A stretch of DNA of 40,807 nucleotides from NCBI GenBank assembly GCA_035765775.1, contig DASTWV010000003.1, positions 1-40,807 of the forward strand. Reading direction: 5' to 3'. This document shows, in pieces, positions 34,085-40,807 of this stretch (positions are counted from its first letter, which is position 1; each line of letters begins with the position of its first letter). Source of the DNA: Actinomycetota bacterium. Lineage in GTDB: Bacteria > Actinomycetota > CADDZG01 > JAHWKV01 > JAOPZY01. Position numbers and translations under genes: made by a program. Under the pieces are notes generated by a model. It was not told the origin of the DNA and made no database searches. It saw only the letters and a list, made by a program, of their open reading frames with translations.

Positions 34085-37000
34085 ATGCAGCTCTTCCTGA
34101 GGGTCCGGCCCACCGGCGGCGAGGCCCGGGACCTGCGCATCGAGGTCGATCCGCAGGCGACGGTCGCCGCCCTGGCCTCCGAGCTTGCCCGGGCCCTCGG
34201 CGACCCCTCGGCCGTGCTGGGCCCGCCCGGCCGCGCCCCAGGCCTGTTCCGGGAGGTGGGCGGCGTGCGGATCGACCCGTACGCCACGGTGGCGGCCAGC
34301 GGGCTGGTCTCCGGGGCGCTGGTGGTGGTCGGGCCGCCCCCGCCCCGGGAGGCCGGGCGGCATCCGGAAGCCGGCGGCGAGGCCGCTGCGGCGGTGCTCG
34401 AGGTCCTCGGCGGGCCCGACGCCGGCAGGCGGGTTGACCTGACGCCCGGCCACCACCCGGTCGGGGCCGATCCCGGCCCGGGCCTCGCACTGCGCGACCC
34501 CTCCCTCGCCCCTCGCCAGTTCCTCCTCGACGTGCACCCCGACGGGCACTGCTTCGTGCGGCCCGATGTCGCGGCGCCCGGATCGGTGACCCTCGATGGC
34601 CAGCCGCTGCGGGCGGTGGCCGAGGTGCCCCCGGGCACGGTGCTGCGGGCCGGGGCTACGTCACTGGCAATCCGGCGCGGCGGAGGGCCTGGGCCACTGC
34701 CGGGTCCGGAGGCGGGTTGGGGCGCAGGGTCAGCGGTCGGCTCAGTGGCGGGCACCGTCGCCTTCCACCGCACCCCCTACCGGCCGGCCGCGGCCACCGA
34801 TCGGGCGTTGCCGGCCCTCGACGACATCCCCACCCGGCCCGATCCCCGCCGGTTCTCGCTGCTGGCCGGGCTGGCCCCGCTGGCGGGCGGCCTGATCCTG
34901 TACGCCTTCGTGCGCGAGCCCCAGTTCCTGGCGCTCACCGCCCTGACGCCGATCACCATGGGCGCCACCTGGTGGGACGAGCGCCGGTCCGGCGGCCGGC
35001 GGTTCGACCGGGAAGCCGCCCGCTTCCGGAACGAGGTGACCGCGCGCCGCCGGGAGGTGGCCGCCGCCCTGGACGCCGAGCGGGCGGAGCGCCTGCAGGC
35101 CGCACCCGACCTCGCCGAGCTGGCGGGCCGGGCCGAGCGCAGATCCGTGGACCTGTGGGCACGGGGCCGGGGCAGCGCCGACTTCCTCGCCCTGCGCCTG
35201 GGGCTGGGCGAGGTGGCCTCCCGGGTCCGGGCACCGGTGGGCACCCAGGGCGACGGCGACCTCCGCCGGGAGGCCGCCGGGATCCTCGACGGCCACGGGT
35301 CGCTGCAGGGCGTCCCCATCGTCCTCGCCCTCCGGGAGCTGGGGGCAGTGGCCCTGCTCGGCCCGCCGCCGCTGGTACACGGGCTGGCCGCCTCCCTGGT
35401 CCTCCAGGCCGCCGTCCTGCACAGCCCCGAGGACCTCATCGTCTTCGCCGCCCTGGCGCCCGGCAACCCGCTCGCCGATCAGGTGAAGTGGCTGCCGCAC
35501 ACCCGGTCGCTCAGCTCGCCGCTGGCCACCGAGCACGTCGTCGCCTCCGCCCGGGCGGGCCAGGAGCTGTGCTCCCGGCTGGTGGCCATCGCCCAGCAGC
35601 GGGCCGCCGGGCGCGACCGGGACACCGACCGGAGGTGGCCATGGCTCACCGTGCTGCTGGACGAGGCCCTGGGGCTCAATCCGTCGGTGGTGGCCCAGCT
35701 CCTGGAGTGGGCACCGGCCGCCGGGATGTCCGTGCTCTGGCTGACCGCCGACCCGGGCCGCGTGCCCCAGCGGTGCGAGGCGGTCGCCCGGTGCGTGCCA
35801 TCGGCCGAAGGGCACTCAGAGCTGTGGTTCCGGGACTCGGGCCGGGCAGTGGTGGCATTCGCCATCGAGACGCTGGACCGGGAGCCGGCCGACCGCGCGA
35901 TGCGGGCGCTCGCCCCGGTGCGGGACGCCAGCTCGGCGACGGTTACCAGCGCCATCCCCCGGGTGGTGCCGCTGTTCGACGCCCTCGGGTTCGACGAGAC
36001 GCTGCTGGAGCCCGAGCGCCTGGGCCGGGCGGTGGTCGAGCGCTGGGTGGCCGAGCGGGGCTACGCCCTGGAGGCCCCGGTCGGCATGGCCGCCGATGGG
36101 CCGCTCACCATCGACCTGGTGGCCGATGGGCCACACGCCCTCATCGGCGGCACCAGCGGGTCAGGCAAGAGCGAGCTGCTGGTGGCGCTGGTCAGCGGGC
36201 TGGTCTCCCGGCATTCCCCGGACCGGCTCAACCTGCTGTTCGTCGACTACAAGGGAGGCGCCGCCAGCTCGGTGTTCCGCGACGCCCCCCACACGGTGGG
36301 CTACGTCACCAATCTGAACGGCGACCTGGCCAACCGGGCGCTGGTCTCGCTGCGGGCCGAGCTCAACCGGCGGATGCACCTCATGGCGGGCCGGGCCAAG
36401 GACCTCGGCGAGATGCTGGCGACCGACCCGGACACCGCCCCGCCCAGCCTGGTGATCGTCGTGGACGAGTTCGCCACGCTGGTCAAGGAGGTCCCCGAGT
36501 TCGTCCCGGGCATCGTCGACATCGCCCAGCGGGGGCGGAGCCTGGGCATCCACCTCATCCTGGCCACCCAGCGGCCGTCCGGCGCGGTGAACGAGAACAT
36601 CCTGGCCAACACCAACGCCCGGATCAGCCTGCGGATGATCGACGGCGCCGAGTCCTCGTCGATCATCGGAACCCCCGATGCCGCCGCCATCCCCGTCCCC
36701 CTGCGGGGCCGGGCCTTCGCCCGGCTCGGTCCCGGCGAGCTGATCGCCTTCCAGTCCGCCTACGGTGGAGCACCCCTCGACCGGGGTGCCAGCCGGATCG
36801 AGATCGCCGACTTCTCCGCGGGCGGAGTGCGGGGGCCTGGGCTGGCGCTCGGCTCCCGGGCCGAGGCGCCGCCGGGGAAGACCCAGCTCGAGGCACTCCT
36901 CGGTGCCGTCAAGGCGGCGGAGGAGACCCTGCACATCCGCACGCCGCGGGCCCCCTGGCTGGACGAGCTGCCGCCGGTCGTCCCTCTGGAGACGGTGATG

Positions 37001-38530
37001 CGGGGCTACCGGTCGCGGCCCGGCCGGTGGAGCATACCGGTGGGCGAGTACGACGACCCCCAGTCCCAGCGCCAGGACACCGTGGCCCTCGACCTGGAGG
37101 AGAGCGGCGGGCTGGCGATCTACGGCGGCGGCGGGTCGGGGAAGACCACGGCGCTGCGCACGGTGGCAGCCGCCGCGGTGCTCGCCGCACCGCCCGAGGG
37201 GGTCGCCCTGCTGGCCATCGACTTCGCCTCACGGGCGCTGCGCGCGCTAGAGGGCCTGGAGGCGTGCGCCGGCGTGGCCACCGCCGACGACCTCGAGGCG
37301 GTCACCCGCACCCTGGCGGTGGTCGAGCAGGAGATCGCCCGCCGGCGCGCCCTGCTGGCGGGGGCCGAGACCCTGAGCGCCTACCTGGCTGCCGGGGGTC
37401 CGCCCATGCCCCGGGTCCTGCTGCTGATCGACGGCTACCCCACCCTGCGTGACGTCCTGACCGGCGAGGGCGCCAGCGCCGCCATGCACGGCTGGCTGGA
37501 GCGGCTGCACCGCCTGGTGGCCGAGGGCCGGCAGGTGGGCGTGCACACCGTCATCACCGCCGACCGCCCCAACGGGGTGGCGCCGGTGCTGGCCTCGGCG
37601 ATCGGGCGGCGTCTCATCCTGCGCCAGGTGGACGAGCGCAGCCTCATCGAGCTGGGCGTGCCCGCCGCCCGGGCCCGCGGGGTGGAGCTCGGCCCCGGCC
37701 GGGGGTTCCTCGACGACCTCACCGTGCAGGTGGCCTGCGTGACCACCGAGGGCGGGCCGACCGACGGGGGGGCGCAGGCCGCCCGGCTGGCCAAGACCTC
37801 CGCCCGCGCCCGCCCGGCCAGCGTCCCGCCCTGGCTGCGGAGCAGCCCGCTGCGGGACGTGGAAGCCCTGCCCCCGGTGGCGGCGGGGACCGGTCCTCTG
37901 GTGGCAGCGTTGGGGGTCGAGGACGTGAGCCGGGCGCCGGTGCTGGTGGACCTCGCCGAGGGATCGCTGATCATCGCCGGGCCGCCGAAGTCGGGCCGCT
38001 CCAGCGCGCTGGCGGCCCTCCTCGCCGGGCTGCGCTCACCGGACGTGCTGGTGGCCGGTCTGGCCTCCTCCCCGCTGGCCCGGCAGGCGGTGCGGTGGCG
38101 GGCAGCCTTCGGCGACCCCACGGCATTGGCGGTCGCCGCCGGGGAGTTGGCGCAGTTGGCCACCAGCTACCCGGACATCATCCGGGTGCTGGTGCTGGAC
38201 GACGCCGACCGCCTCCTCGAGGACCCCGCCGCCTGGGCGGCCCTCGACCCGCTGGCCCGCTGCGACGCCGTGCGGGTGGTGGCCGCTGTGGAGACGGCCA
38301 GCCTGCTGTCCGGCTACTTCCAAAGCCTGCTCATGCAGCAGGTGAAGAAGGTCCGGCGGCGGTTCCTGCTGCAGCCGATGGACGCCGGGGAACTGCAGTC
38401 GGTGCTGGGCATGCGCATGGCGCTGCGACCGGGGCTGACCATGCCCGCCGGCCGCGGGGTCCTGCTGGCAGGGCGGAGCCCGCTGGTCCTGCAGGTGGGC
38501 ACCCCGGGAGTGGGCGGGGCGGGGAGCTGA
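34085..38530 (+). CDS. EssC/EccC-type type VII secretion ATPase with N-terminal FHA-like region
   Basis: 1481 residues. N-terminal beta-rich, ubiquitin/FHA-like segment (1-85) and an FHA-like domain (about 100-200), then two TM helices (about 257-297), then three FtsK/SpoIIIE-type ATPase modules. Module 1 is intact: GGTSGSGKSE (about 687) and VIVVDEFATL (about 788). Module 2 has GGGGSGKTT (about 1014) but its Walker B ends IDGYPTL (no Glu). Module 3 has GPPKSGRSS (Arg for Lys, about 1297) and VLVLDDADRLL. One active and two probable substrate-binding modules match the known EccC/EssC pattern. The single-chain FHA form is more like Firmicutes EssC than the split mycobacterial EccCa/Cb. It drives export of the flanking WXG100-like proteins by inference. 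Confidence 0.9.
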   Translation: MQLFLRVRPTGGEARDLRIEVDPQATVAALASELARALGDPSAVLGPPGRAPGLFREVGGVRIDPYATVAASGLVSGALVVVGPPPPREAGRHPEAGGEAAAAVLEVLGGPDAGRRVDLTPGHHPVGADPGPGLALRDPSLAPRQFLLDVHPDGHCFVRPDVAAPGSVTLDGQPLRAVAEVPPGTVLRAGATSLAIRRGGGPGPLPGPEAGWGAGSAVGSVAGTVAFHRTPYRPAAATDRALPALDDIPTRPDPRRFSLLAGLAPLAGGLILYAFVREPQFLALTALTPITMGATWWDERRSGGRRFDREAARFRNEVTARRREVAAALDAERAERLQAAPDLAELAGRAERRSVDLWARGRGSADFLALRLGLGEVASRVRAPVGTQGDGDLRREAAGILDGHGSLQGVPIVLALRELGAVALLGPPPLVHGLAASLVLQAAVLHSPEDLIVFAALAPGNPLADQVKWLPHTRSLSSPLATEHVVASARAGQELCSRLVAIAQQRAAGRDRDTDRRWPWLTVLLDEALGLNPSVVAQLLEWAPAAGMSVLWLTADPGRVPQRCEAVARCVPSAEGHSELWFRDSGRAVVAFAIETLDREPADRAMRALAPVRDASSATVTSAIPRVVPLFDALGFDETLLEPERLGRAVVERWVAERGYALEAPVGMAADGPLTIDLVADGPHALIGGTSGSGKSELLVALVSGLVSRHSPDRLNLLFVDYKGGAASSVFRDAPHTVGYVTNLNGDLANRALVSLRAELNRRMHLMAGRAKDLGEMLATDPDTAPPSLVIVVDEFATLVKEVPEFVPGIVDIAQRGRSLGIHLILATQRPSGAVNENILANTNARISLRMIDGAESSSIIGTPDAAAIPVPLRGRAFARLGPGELIAFQSAYGGAPLDRGASRIEIADFSAGGVRGPGLALGSRAEAPPGKTQLEALLGAVKAAEETLHIRTPRAPWLDELPPVVPLETVMRGYRSRPGRWSIPVGEYDDPQSQRQDTVALDLEESGGLAIYGGGGSGKTTALRTVAAAAVLAAPPEGVALLAIDFASRALRALEGLEACAGVATADDLEAVTRTLAVVEQEIARRRALLAGAETLSAYLAAGGPPMPRVLLLIDGYPTLRDVLTGEGASAAMHGWLERLHRLVAEGRQVGVHTVITADRPNGVAPVLASAIGRRLILRQVDERSLIELGVPAARARGVELGPGRGFLDDLTVQVACVTTEGGPTDGGAQAARLAKTSARARPASVPPWLRSSPLRDVEALPPVAAGTGPLVAALGVEDVSRAPVLVDLAEGSLIIAGPPKSGRSSALAALLAGLRSPDVLVAGLASSPLARQAVRWRAAFGDPTALAVAAGELAQLATSYPDIIRVLVLDDADRLLEDPAAWAALDPLARCDAVRVVAAVETASLLSGYFQSLLMQQVKKVRRRFLLQPMDAGELQSVLGMRMALRPGLTMPAGRGVLLAGRSPLVLQVGTPGVGGAGS

Positions 38531-38531
38531 G

Positions 38532-38972
38532 ATGCAGGCCTCCAAGGACATCGTCTTCGACTACCAGGACGCACTGGAGTTGGCCCGCGAGCTCTACGCC
38601 GTGGCGGACCAGCTCGAAGGCACCCTCCGCGCCCGGAGCACGCAGGCCGGGGAGGCGCAGGCCGGGTTCTCGGGGCCGCACGCCGACACGTTCGCCGCCT
38701 GGGTGGCGCGCGAGGTCGCCGACGGCCACGCGTTGGCGGCCGCCCTGCGCAGCGATGCCGCCCTGTGCGCCCAGGCCTGGAAGAAGGCCATGGACGACGA
38801 GAACCGGGTGATCTACGGTCGCCACGTGGACCGCCTGAAGAAGCAGCGGTCGGGCCTCACCACAGTCTGGGAGGACCGGTTCGGGTACCACTACCCGCCG
38901 GAGCCCGACCCGGTCCCCATCCCGCAGCCGCCTGTTTTCGCCGAGACCGCCGGCTTCGTGCACTACTCGTAG
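38532..38972 (+). CDS. WXG100-like helical protein with an FSG turn
   Basis: 146 residues. Residues 1-105 form a helical hairpin, with FSGPHADTFAAWVARE in the turn where WxGPxAxxF is usual, then a second long helix. The C-terminal tail is Tyr/Pro-rich (EDRFGYHYPPEPDPVPIPQPP). The ATG at 38532 immediately follows the ATPase stop (38528-38530), so the genes are co-transcribed. Probable substrate or chaperone of the EssC-like protein; the tail could carry the export signal. No classical YxxxD/E motif was found in a clear position. Confidence 0.65.
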   Translation: MQASKDIVFDYQDALELARELYAVADQLEGTLRARSTQAGEAQAGFSGPHADTFAAWVAREVADGHALAAALRSDAALCAQAWKKAMDDENRVIYGRHVDRLKKQRSGLTTVWEDRFGYHYPPEPDPVPIPQPPVFAETAGFVHYS

Positions 38973-39123
38973 CGTGACCTCGGGGCGCTTCCGGAGAGCT
39001 GAGACACCAGACATGGCCGGACCGACTTGCGCCGCTCCTGCCCGACGGGCAAACTACATCGGTGTAAGCAATGATTCCGGGCACATAGGTGGGTACACAG
39101 AGAGGGACAGGGAGGGAGACGCG
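38973..39123 (+). promoter_or_regulatory. Leader of the winged-helix gene with two small dyads
   Basis: No gene is supported here. TGCCC-GAC-GGGCA (about 39040-39052) and TACA-TCGG-TGTA (about 39055-39066) are adjacent inverted repeats, possible operator sites. GGAGGGAG precedes ATG 39124. The open frame continues upstream to 38974 but its translation looks non-coding. Confidence 0.35.
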
Positions 39124-39732
39124 ATGAGTGCGCAGCCTCGCATCCAGCCGGTTCGGCCCTCGGACGGTGCCCGACCGGCTGCCCGCGCCCGCTTCCGGAG
39201 CCCGGCCGAGGCCCGGGGCTACGCCCCGCTCGACCCGGTCTTCGAGGACACTGAACTCGACCTCTCGGTGCGCTTCACCTACTTCATCCTCAAGCAGCAC
39301 GCCTGGTCTGCCCCCGGTACCGACCTGGGCACCGACGAGATCGCCCGGCTCCTCGGCCGCAGCACCGGGCAGGCCTACCGGAACCTGCTGGCCCTGGTGG
39401 ACGCCGGCCTGCTCTCGATTGATGCCCGCGCCCCGGACGGCCAGCCCGACACCTTCATCCTCGAGCCCCTGGAGGAGCGCTACCGCGAGCGTCCGCCGGG
39501 GCCCGAAGCGAAGGGCAACCGCCCGATCCCGTTCCGCCGCCGCCCGGGCACCGACGACAACCGGGGCGCCGTTCTGCCGCTCATGACCCCGGAGCGGAGA
39601 GCCTACGAGGAGCGCCTCGCCGCCGGCCTGCCCCCTGGGGTCCCGGCGAAACCGATCGATCCCCACCTGCGGGAACTGGGCCTCGCCCGCTCCCGGGCCT
39701 TGCGCCGGCAGCTCCAGCAGCCCAACTCCTAA
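39124..39732 (+). CDS. Winged-helix protein, replication-initiator/HTH_36-like
   Basis: 202 residues from ATG 39124. The recognisable part is LDLSVRFTYFILKQHAWSAP, followed by GTDEIARLLGRSTGQAYRNLLALVDAGLLSIDAR, a winged helix of the type found in plasmid replication initiators and helper proteins. The rest is basic and Pro-rich, probably disordered. It may regulate the upstream type VII-like genes or act in replication. A pair of DnaA-box-like 9-mers lies 26 bases after its stop, which makes the second idea worth testing. No Rep catalytic motif is present. Confidence 0.65.
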   Translation: MSAQPRIQPVRPSDGARPAARARFRSPAEARGYAPLDPVFEDTELDLSVRFTYFILKQHAWSAPGTDLGTDEIARLLGRSTGQAYRNLLALVDAGLLSIDARAPDGQPDTFILEPLEERYRERPPGPEAKGNRPIPFRRRPGTDDNRGAVLPLMTPERRAYEERLAAGLPPGVPAKPIDPHLRELGLARSRALRRQLQQPNS

Positions 39733-39757
39733 CGCCGACCGGGACTCGTACACAGGC

Positions 39758-39777
39758 TTGTCCACATGTGTTGACAA
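39758..39777. other. Inverted pair of DnaA-box-like 9-mers
   Basis: TTGTCCACA (39758-39766), which matches the high-GC actinobacterial DnaA-box consensus, faces TTGTCAACA on the other strand (39769-39777). Together they make a near-palindrome, CTTGTC...GACAAG. Only two sites are seen, so this is not evidence for an origin; it may also serve as a hairpin terminator for the winged-helix gene. Confidence 0.35.
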
Positions 39778-39949
39778 GTGCGGCTTCCCTCAGAGGCGAT
39801 CAGAGTAGGCCAGACGGGTGCTGAGCCCCGTCCCGGTGGGGGAACCAACGCGATGGTGCCCTGAACTTTCCAGGACCTTCTGCCGGCGACGAGGCGTGCG
39901 CCGGCCCGGGTCTCTGTGAACCGATATGGTCGGTATAGCAAGATCGCGG
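39778..39949. other. Intergenic region with two small dyads
   Basis: No gene is supported. GCCGGCG (39882-39888) pairs with CGCCGGC (39899-39905), and ACCGA-TATGG-TCGGT (39920-39934) is a short palindrome in an AT-richer stretch. These could be a terminator and an operator; no regulated gene starts here. Confidence 0.3.
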
Positions 39950-39961
39950 GGATTGTAGGGC

Positions 39962-40000
39962 GGTCGATTCGCCCCCAAACGCGTGCGAAGTGACCTCATA
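39962..40000 (-). repeat. Dispersed palindromic repeat, copy 3 (inverted)
   Basis: Core 39962-39995 on the minus strand: GGTCAC at the left, AATCGACC at the right, with TTCGC and GCGAA pairing inside, preceded by TATGA. It lies between the converging winged-helix and HD-domain genes. The core length is again 34 bases. Confidence 0.75.
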
Positions 40001-40035
40001 GGCCCCCCTGTCAGATCCCGGGGCCGCCGTGGCGG

Positions 40036-40659
40036 TCAGGCCGTGAGCCCCACCTCGGCGGCGACCAGCTCCAAGCCCTCGATGCCGAGCTGGAGCAACT
40101 CGTCGAGCGGCACCCCGATGCTCTCCTCGCAGCCCCGGATCTCGTCCCGGTTCACCCCCGGGGCGAAGGAGCGCTCCTTCAGCTTCTTCCTGCACGACGA
40201 GACCTTCATGCCGGCCACCTTCTCCGGCCGCACCAGGGCGCAGGCCACCAGGAACCCAGTTACCGCGTCGGCGGGCACGATCGCCCTCGAGACCAGGTCG
40301 GTGCGGTACTGCTCGTGGGCGTGGGCCAGCACGGCGTTGACGATCTGCTCGTCGATGCCCGCCTCCCGCAGCCAGCCCGCGCCGACGTAGGCGTGGCGCT
40401 CGAGGTCGTCGTGGGTCTGGTCCATGTCGATGTCGTGGAAGAGTCCCACCAGGGCCCACCGGTCCTCGTCCTCGCCGAAGTGGCGGGCGAGGCGGCGCAT
40501 GACACCCCCCACCGTGATGAGGTGGCGGACGGTGATGTCCTTCTCGGCCTTGGACCGGACGAGATCGAGGGCGTCGGCGTAGTCCGTCAGGGCCCCAGTA
40601 TGGCGGCCCGCCCGCGAGAGAAACTTGCCCCGCACAGCCTGGGCGCAGCCGCCGCCCAC
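40036..40659 (-). CDS. HD-domain (HDIG-type) phosphohydrolase-like protein
   Basis: About 207 residues from GTG 40659. Metal-binding His/Asp residues are visible: VRHLITVGGVMRRLARHF (first His), GLFHDIDMDQT (HD pair), ERHAYVGAGWL and VLAHAHEQY, then a C-terminal segment LKERSFAPGVNRDEIRGCEESIGVPLDELLQLGIEGL. Related small HD proteins hydrolyse phosphomonoesters or nucleotides; the substrate is unknown. The first 25 or so residues (MGGGCAQAVRGKFLSRAGRH) do not look like the family, so the true start may be internal. The right insertion-sequence boundary is 8 bases upstream of the GTG, so the original promoter or start may have been displaced. Confidence 0.8.
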   Translation of the reverse strand: MGGGCAQAVRGKFLSRAGRHTGALTDYADALDLVRSKAEKDITVRHLITVGGVMRRLARHFGEDEDRWALVGLFHDIDMDQTHDDLERHAYVGAGWLREAGIDEQIVNAVLAHAHEQYRTDLVSRAIVPADAVTGFLVACALVRPEKVAGMKVSSCRKKLKERSFAPGVNRDEIRGCEESIGVPLDELLQLGIEGLELVAAEVGLTA

Positions 40660-40667
40660 ATCATCGC

Positions 40668-40807
40668 GGGGACATTTGAGGATATGAGGGTCGGGCCTCG
40701 ACCCCCTGCTCAGGGAGCTTCGTAGGCTCCACGGTTGTACGCAGCTCGAGCTCGGGGGAGGAGGCCCAGATGAAGGTTTACACCGGCATCGATGTCCACC
40801 GCTACCG
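40668..40807. repeat. Right copy of the 140-bp inverted terminal repeat (insertion-sequence left end)
   Basis: Exact reverse complement of bases 1-140. The element appears to start with GGGGACATTTGAGG at 40668. The 102-base leader before the transposase start folds into hairpins: GGGTCG-GGCCT-CGACCC, GGAGC-TTCGTAG-GCTCC, and the palindrome CGAGCTCG. A structured non-coding end upstream of the recombinase is a known feature of IS110 elements, which encode a bridge RNA there. Confidence 0.9.
40770..40807 (+). CDS. Partial transposase N-terminus, IS110-like (right contig edge)
   Basis: Same 12-codon start as the left edge (MKVYTGIDVHRY), in the opposite orientation. GGGGGAGGAGG stands just before ATG 40770. 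The GIDVH motif suggests a DEDD recombinase of the IS110 family; truncation by the contig end prevents confirmation. Confidence 0.5.
   Translation, partial: MKVYTGIDVHRY

Noticed and set aside
34717-37452. 911-codon plus-strand frame inside the EssC-like gene
   Set aside because: A second frame of the same strand; the ATPase motifs are all in the other frame.
34085-38530. FtsK DNA translocase or conjugative coupling protein
   Set aside because: Three ATPase modules, an FHA-like N-terminus and flanking WXG100-like genes fit EssC/EccC; no gamma domain is seen.
15795-40000. The three 34-bp repeats as a CRISPR array or transposon terminal repeats
   Set aside because: Copies are 7-17 kb apart with no spacers; the conserved edges are not matched by a transposase or target duplication.
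39733-40035. A plasmid or chromosomal origin of replication
   Set aside because: Only two DnaA-like boxes, no iterons or AT-rich unwinding region, and no dnaA, dnaN or rep gene.

Overview
The window is a 40.8 kb, roughly 70% GC stretch with dense genes, many GTG starts, short overlaps between neighbouring genes, Ig-like and lipobox-bearing secreted proteins, WXG100-type proteins and TetR/PadR/ArsR regulators. This suggests the chromosome of an uncultured high-GC actinobacterium or a close relative; the sequence alone does not fix the lineage. No rRNA, tRNA, CRISPR array or prophage was recognised. The first and last 140 bases are exact reverse complements of each other. They carry the left end and first codons of what looks like an IS110-family transposase, so the contig either lies between two inverted insertion-sequence copies or was broken at that repeat by the assembler.

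Layout: (1) metH (cobalamin-dependent methionine synthase) divergent from a vapBC toxin-antitoxin pair, with a 16-bp palindrome between them. (2) A TetR regulator divergent from an MmpL-type RND exporter, then class I fructose-bisphosphate aldolase behind a long nested hairpin leader. (3) A HipA-like kinase/DUF3037 pair on the minus strand. (4) A copper module: a lipoprotein with two complete cupredoxin sites, followed by a giant six-cupredoxin-domain multicopper oxidase whose signal peptide is encoded across a strong intrinsic-terminator hairpin. (5) A PadR regulator divergent from an SCP2-like protein around a perfect 15-bp inverted repeat. (6) A secreted metzincin protease with Ig-like repeats, overlapping a COG4315-like lipoprotein; then an FKBP isomerase, two unrecognised genes and a Kelch/propeller lipoprotein. 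(7) An ArsR regulator, a ROK sugar kinase and a leaderless DHA2 drug exporter with an operator over its start codon. (8) A complete carbohydrate ABC importer (binding protein, two permeases, MsmK/UgpC-type ATPase). (9) A compact type VII-like secretion locus: a short leader ORF, a tandem WXG100-like protein, an EssC-like FHA/three-ATPase protein and a WXG100-like helical protein. (10) A winged-helix, replication-initiator-like protein and an HD-domain protein.

The most unusual structural signal is a dispersed 34-bp palindromic repeat (GGTCAC, 20 variable bases, AATCGACC). It occurs three times, each time between the 3' ends of converging genes, with internal stem sequences that change on both sides together. 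It looks like an undescribed REP-like element or bidirectional terminator. Other candidates for new biology are the nested RNA leader of the aldolase gene, the terminator/CTG-start arrangement in the copper operon, and the minimal type VII locus with its own leader ORF.
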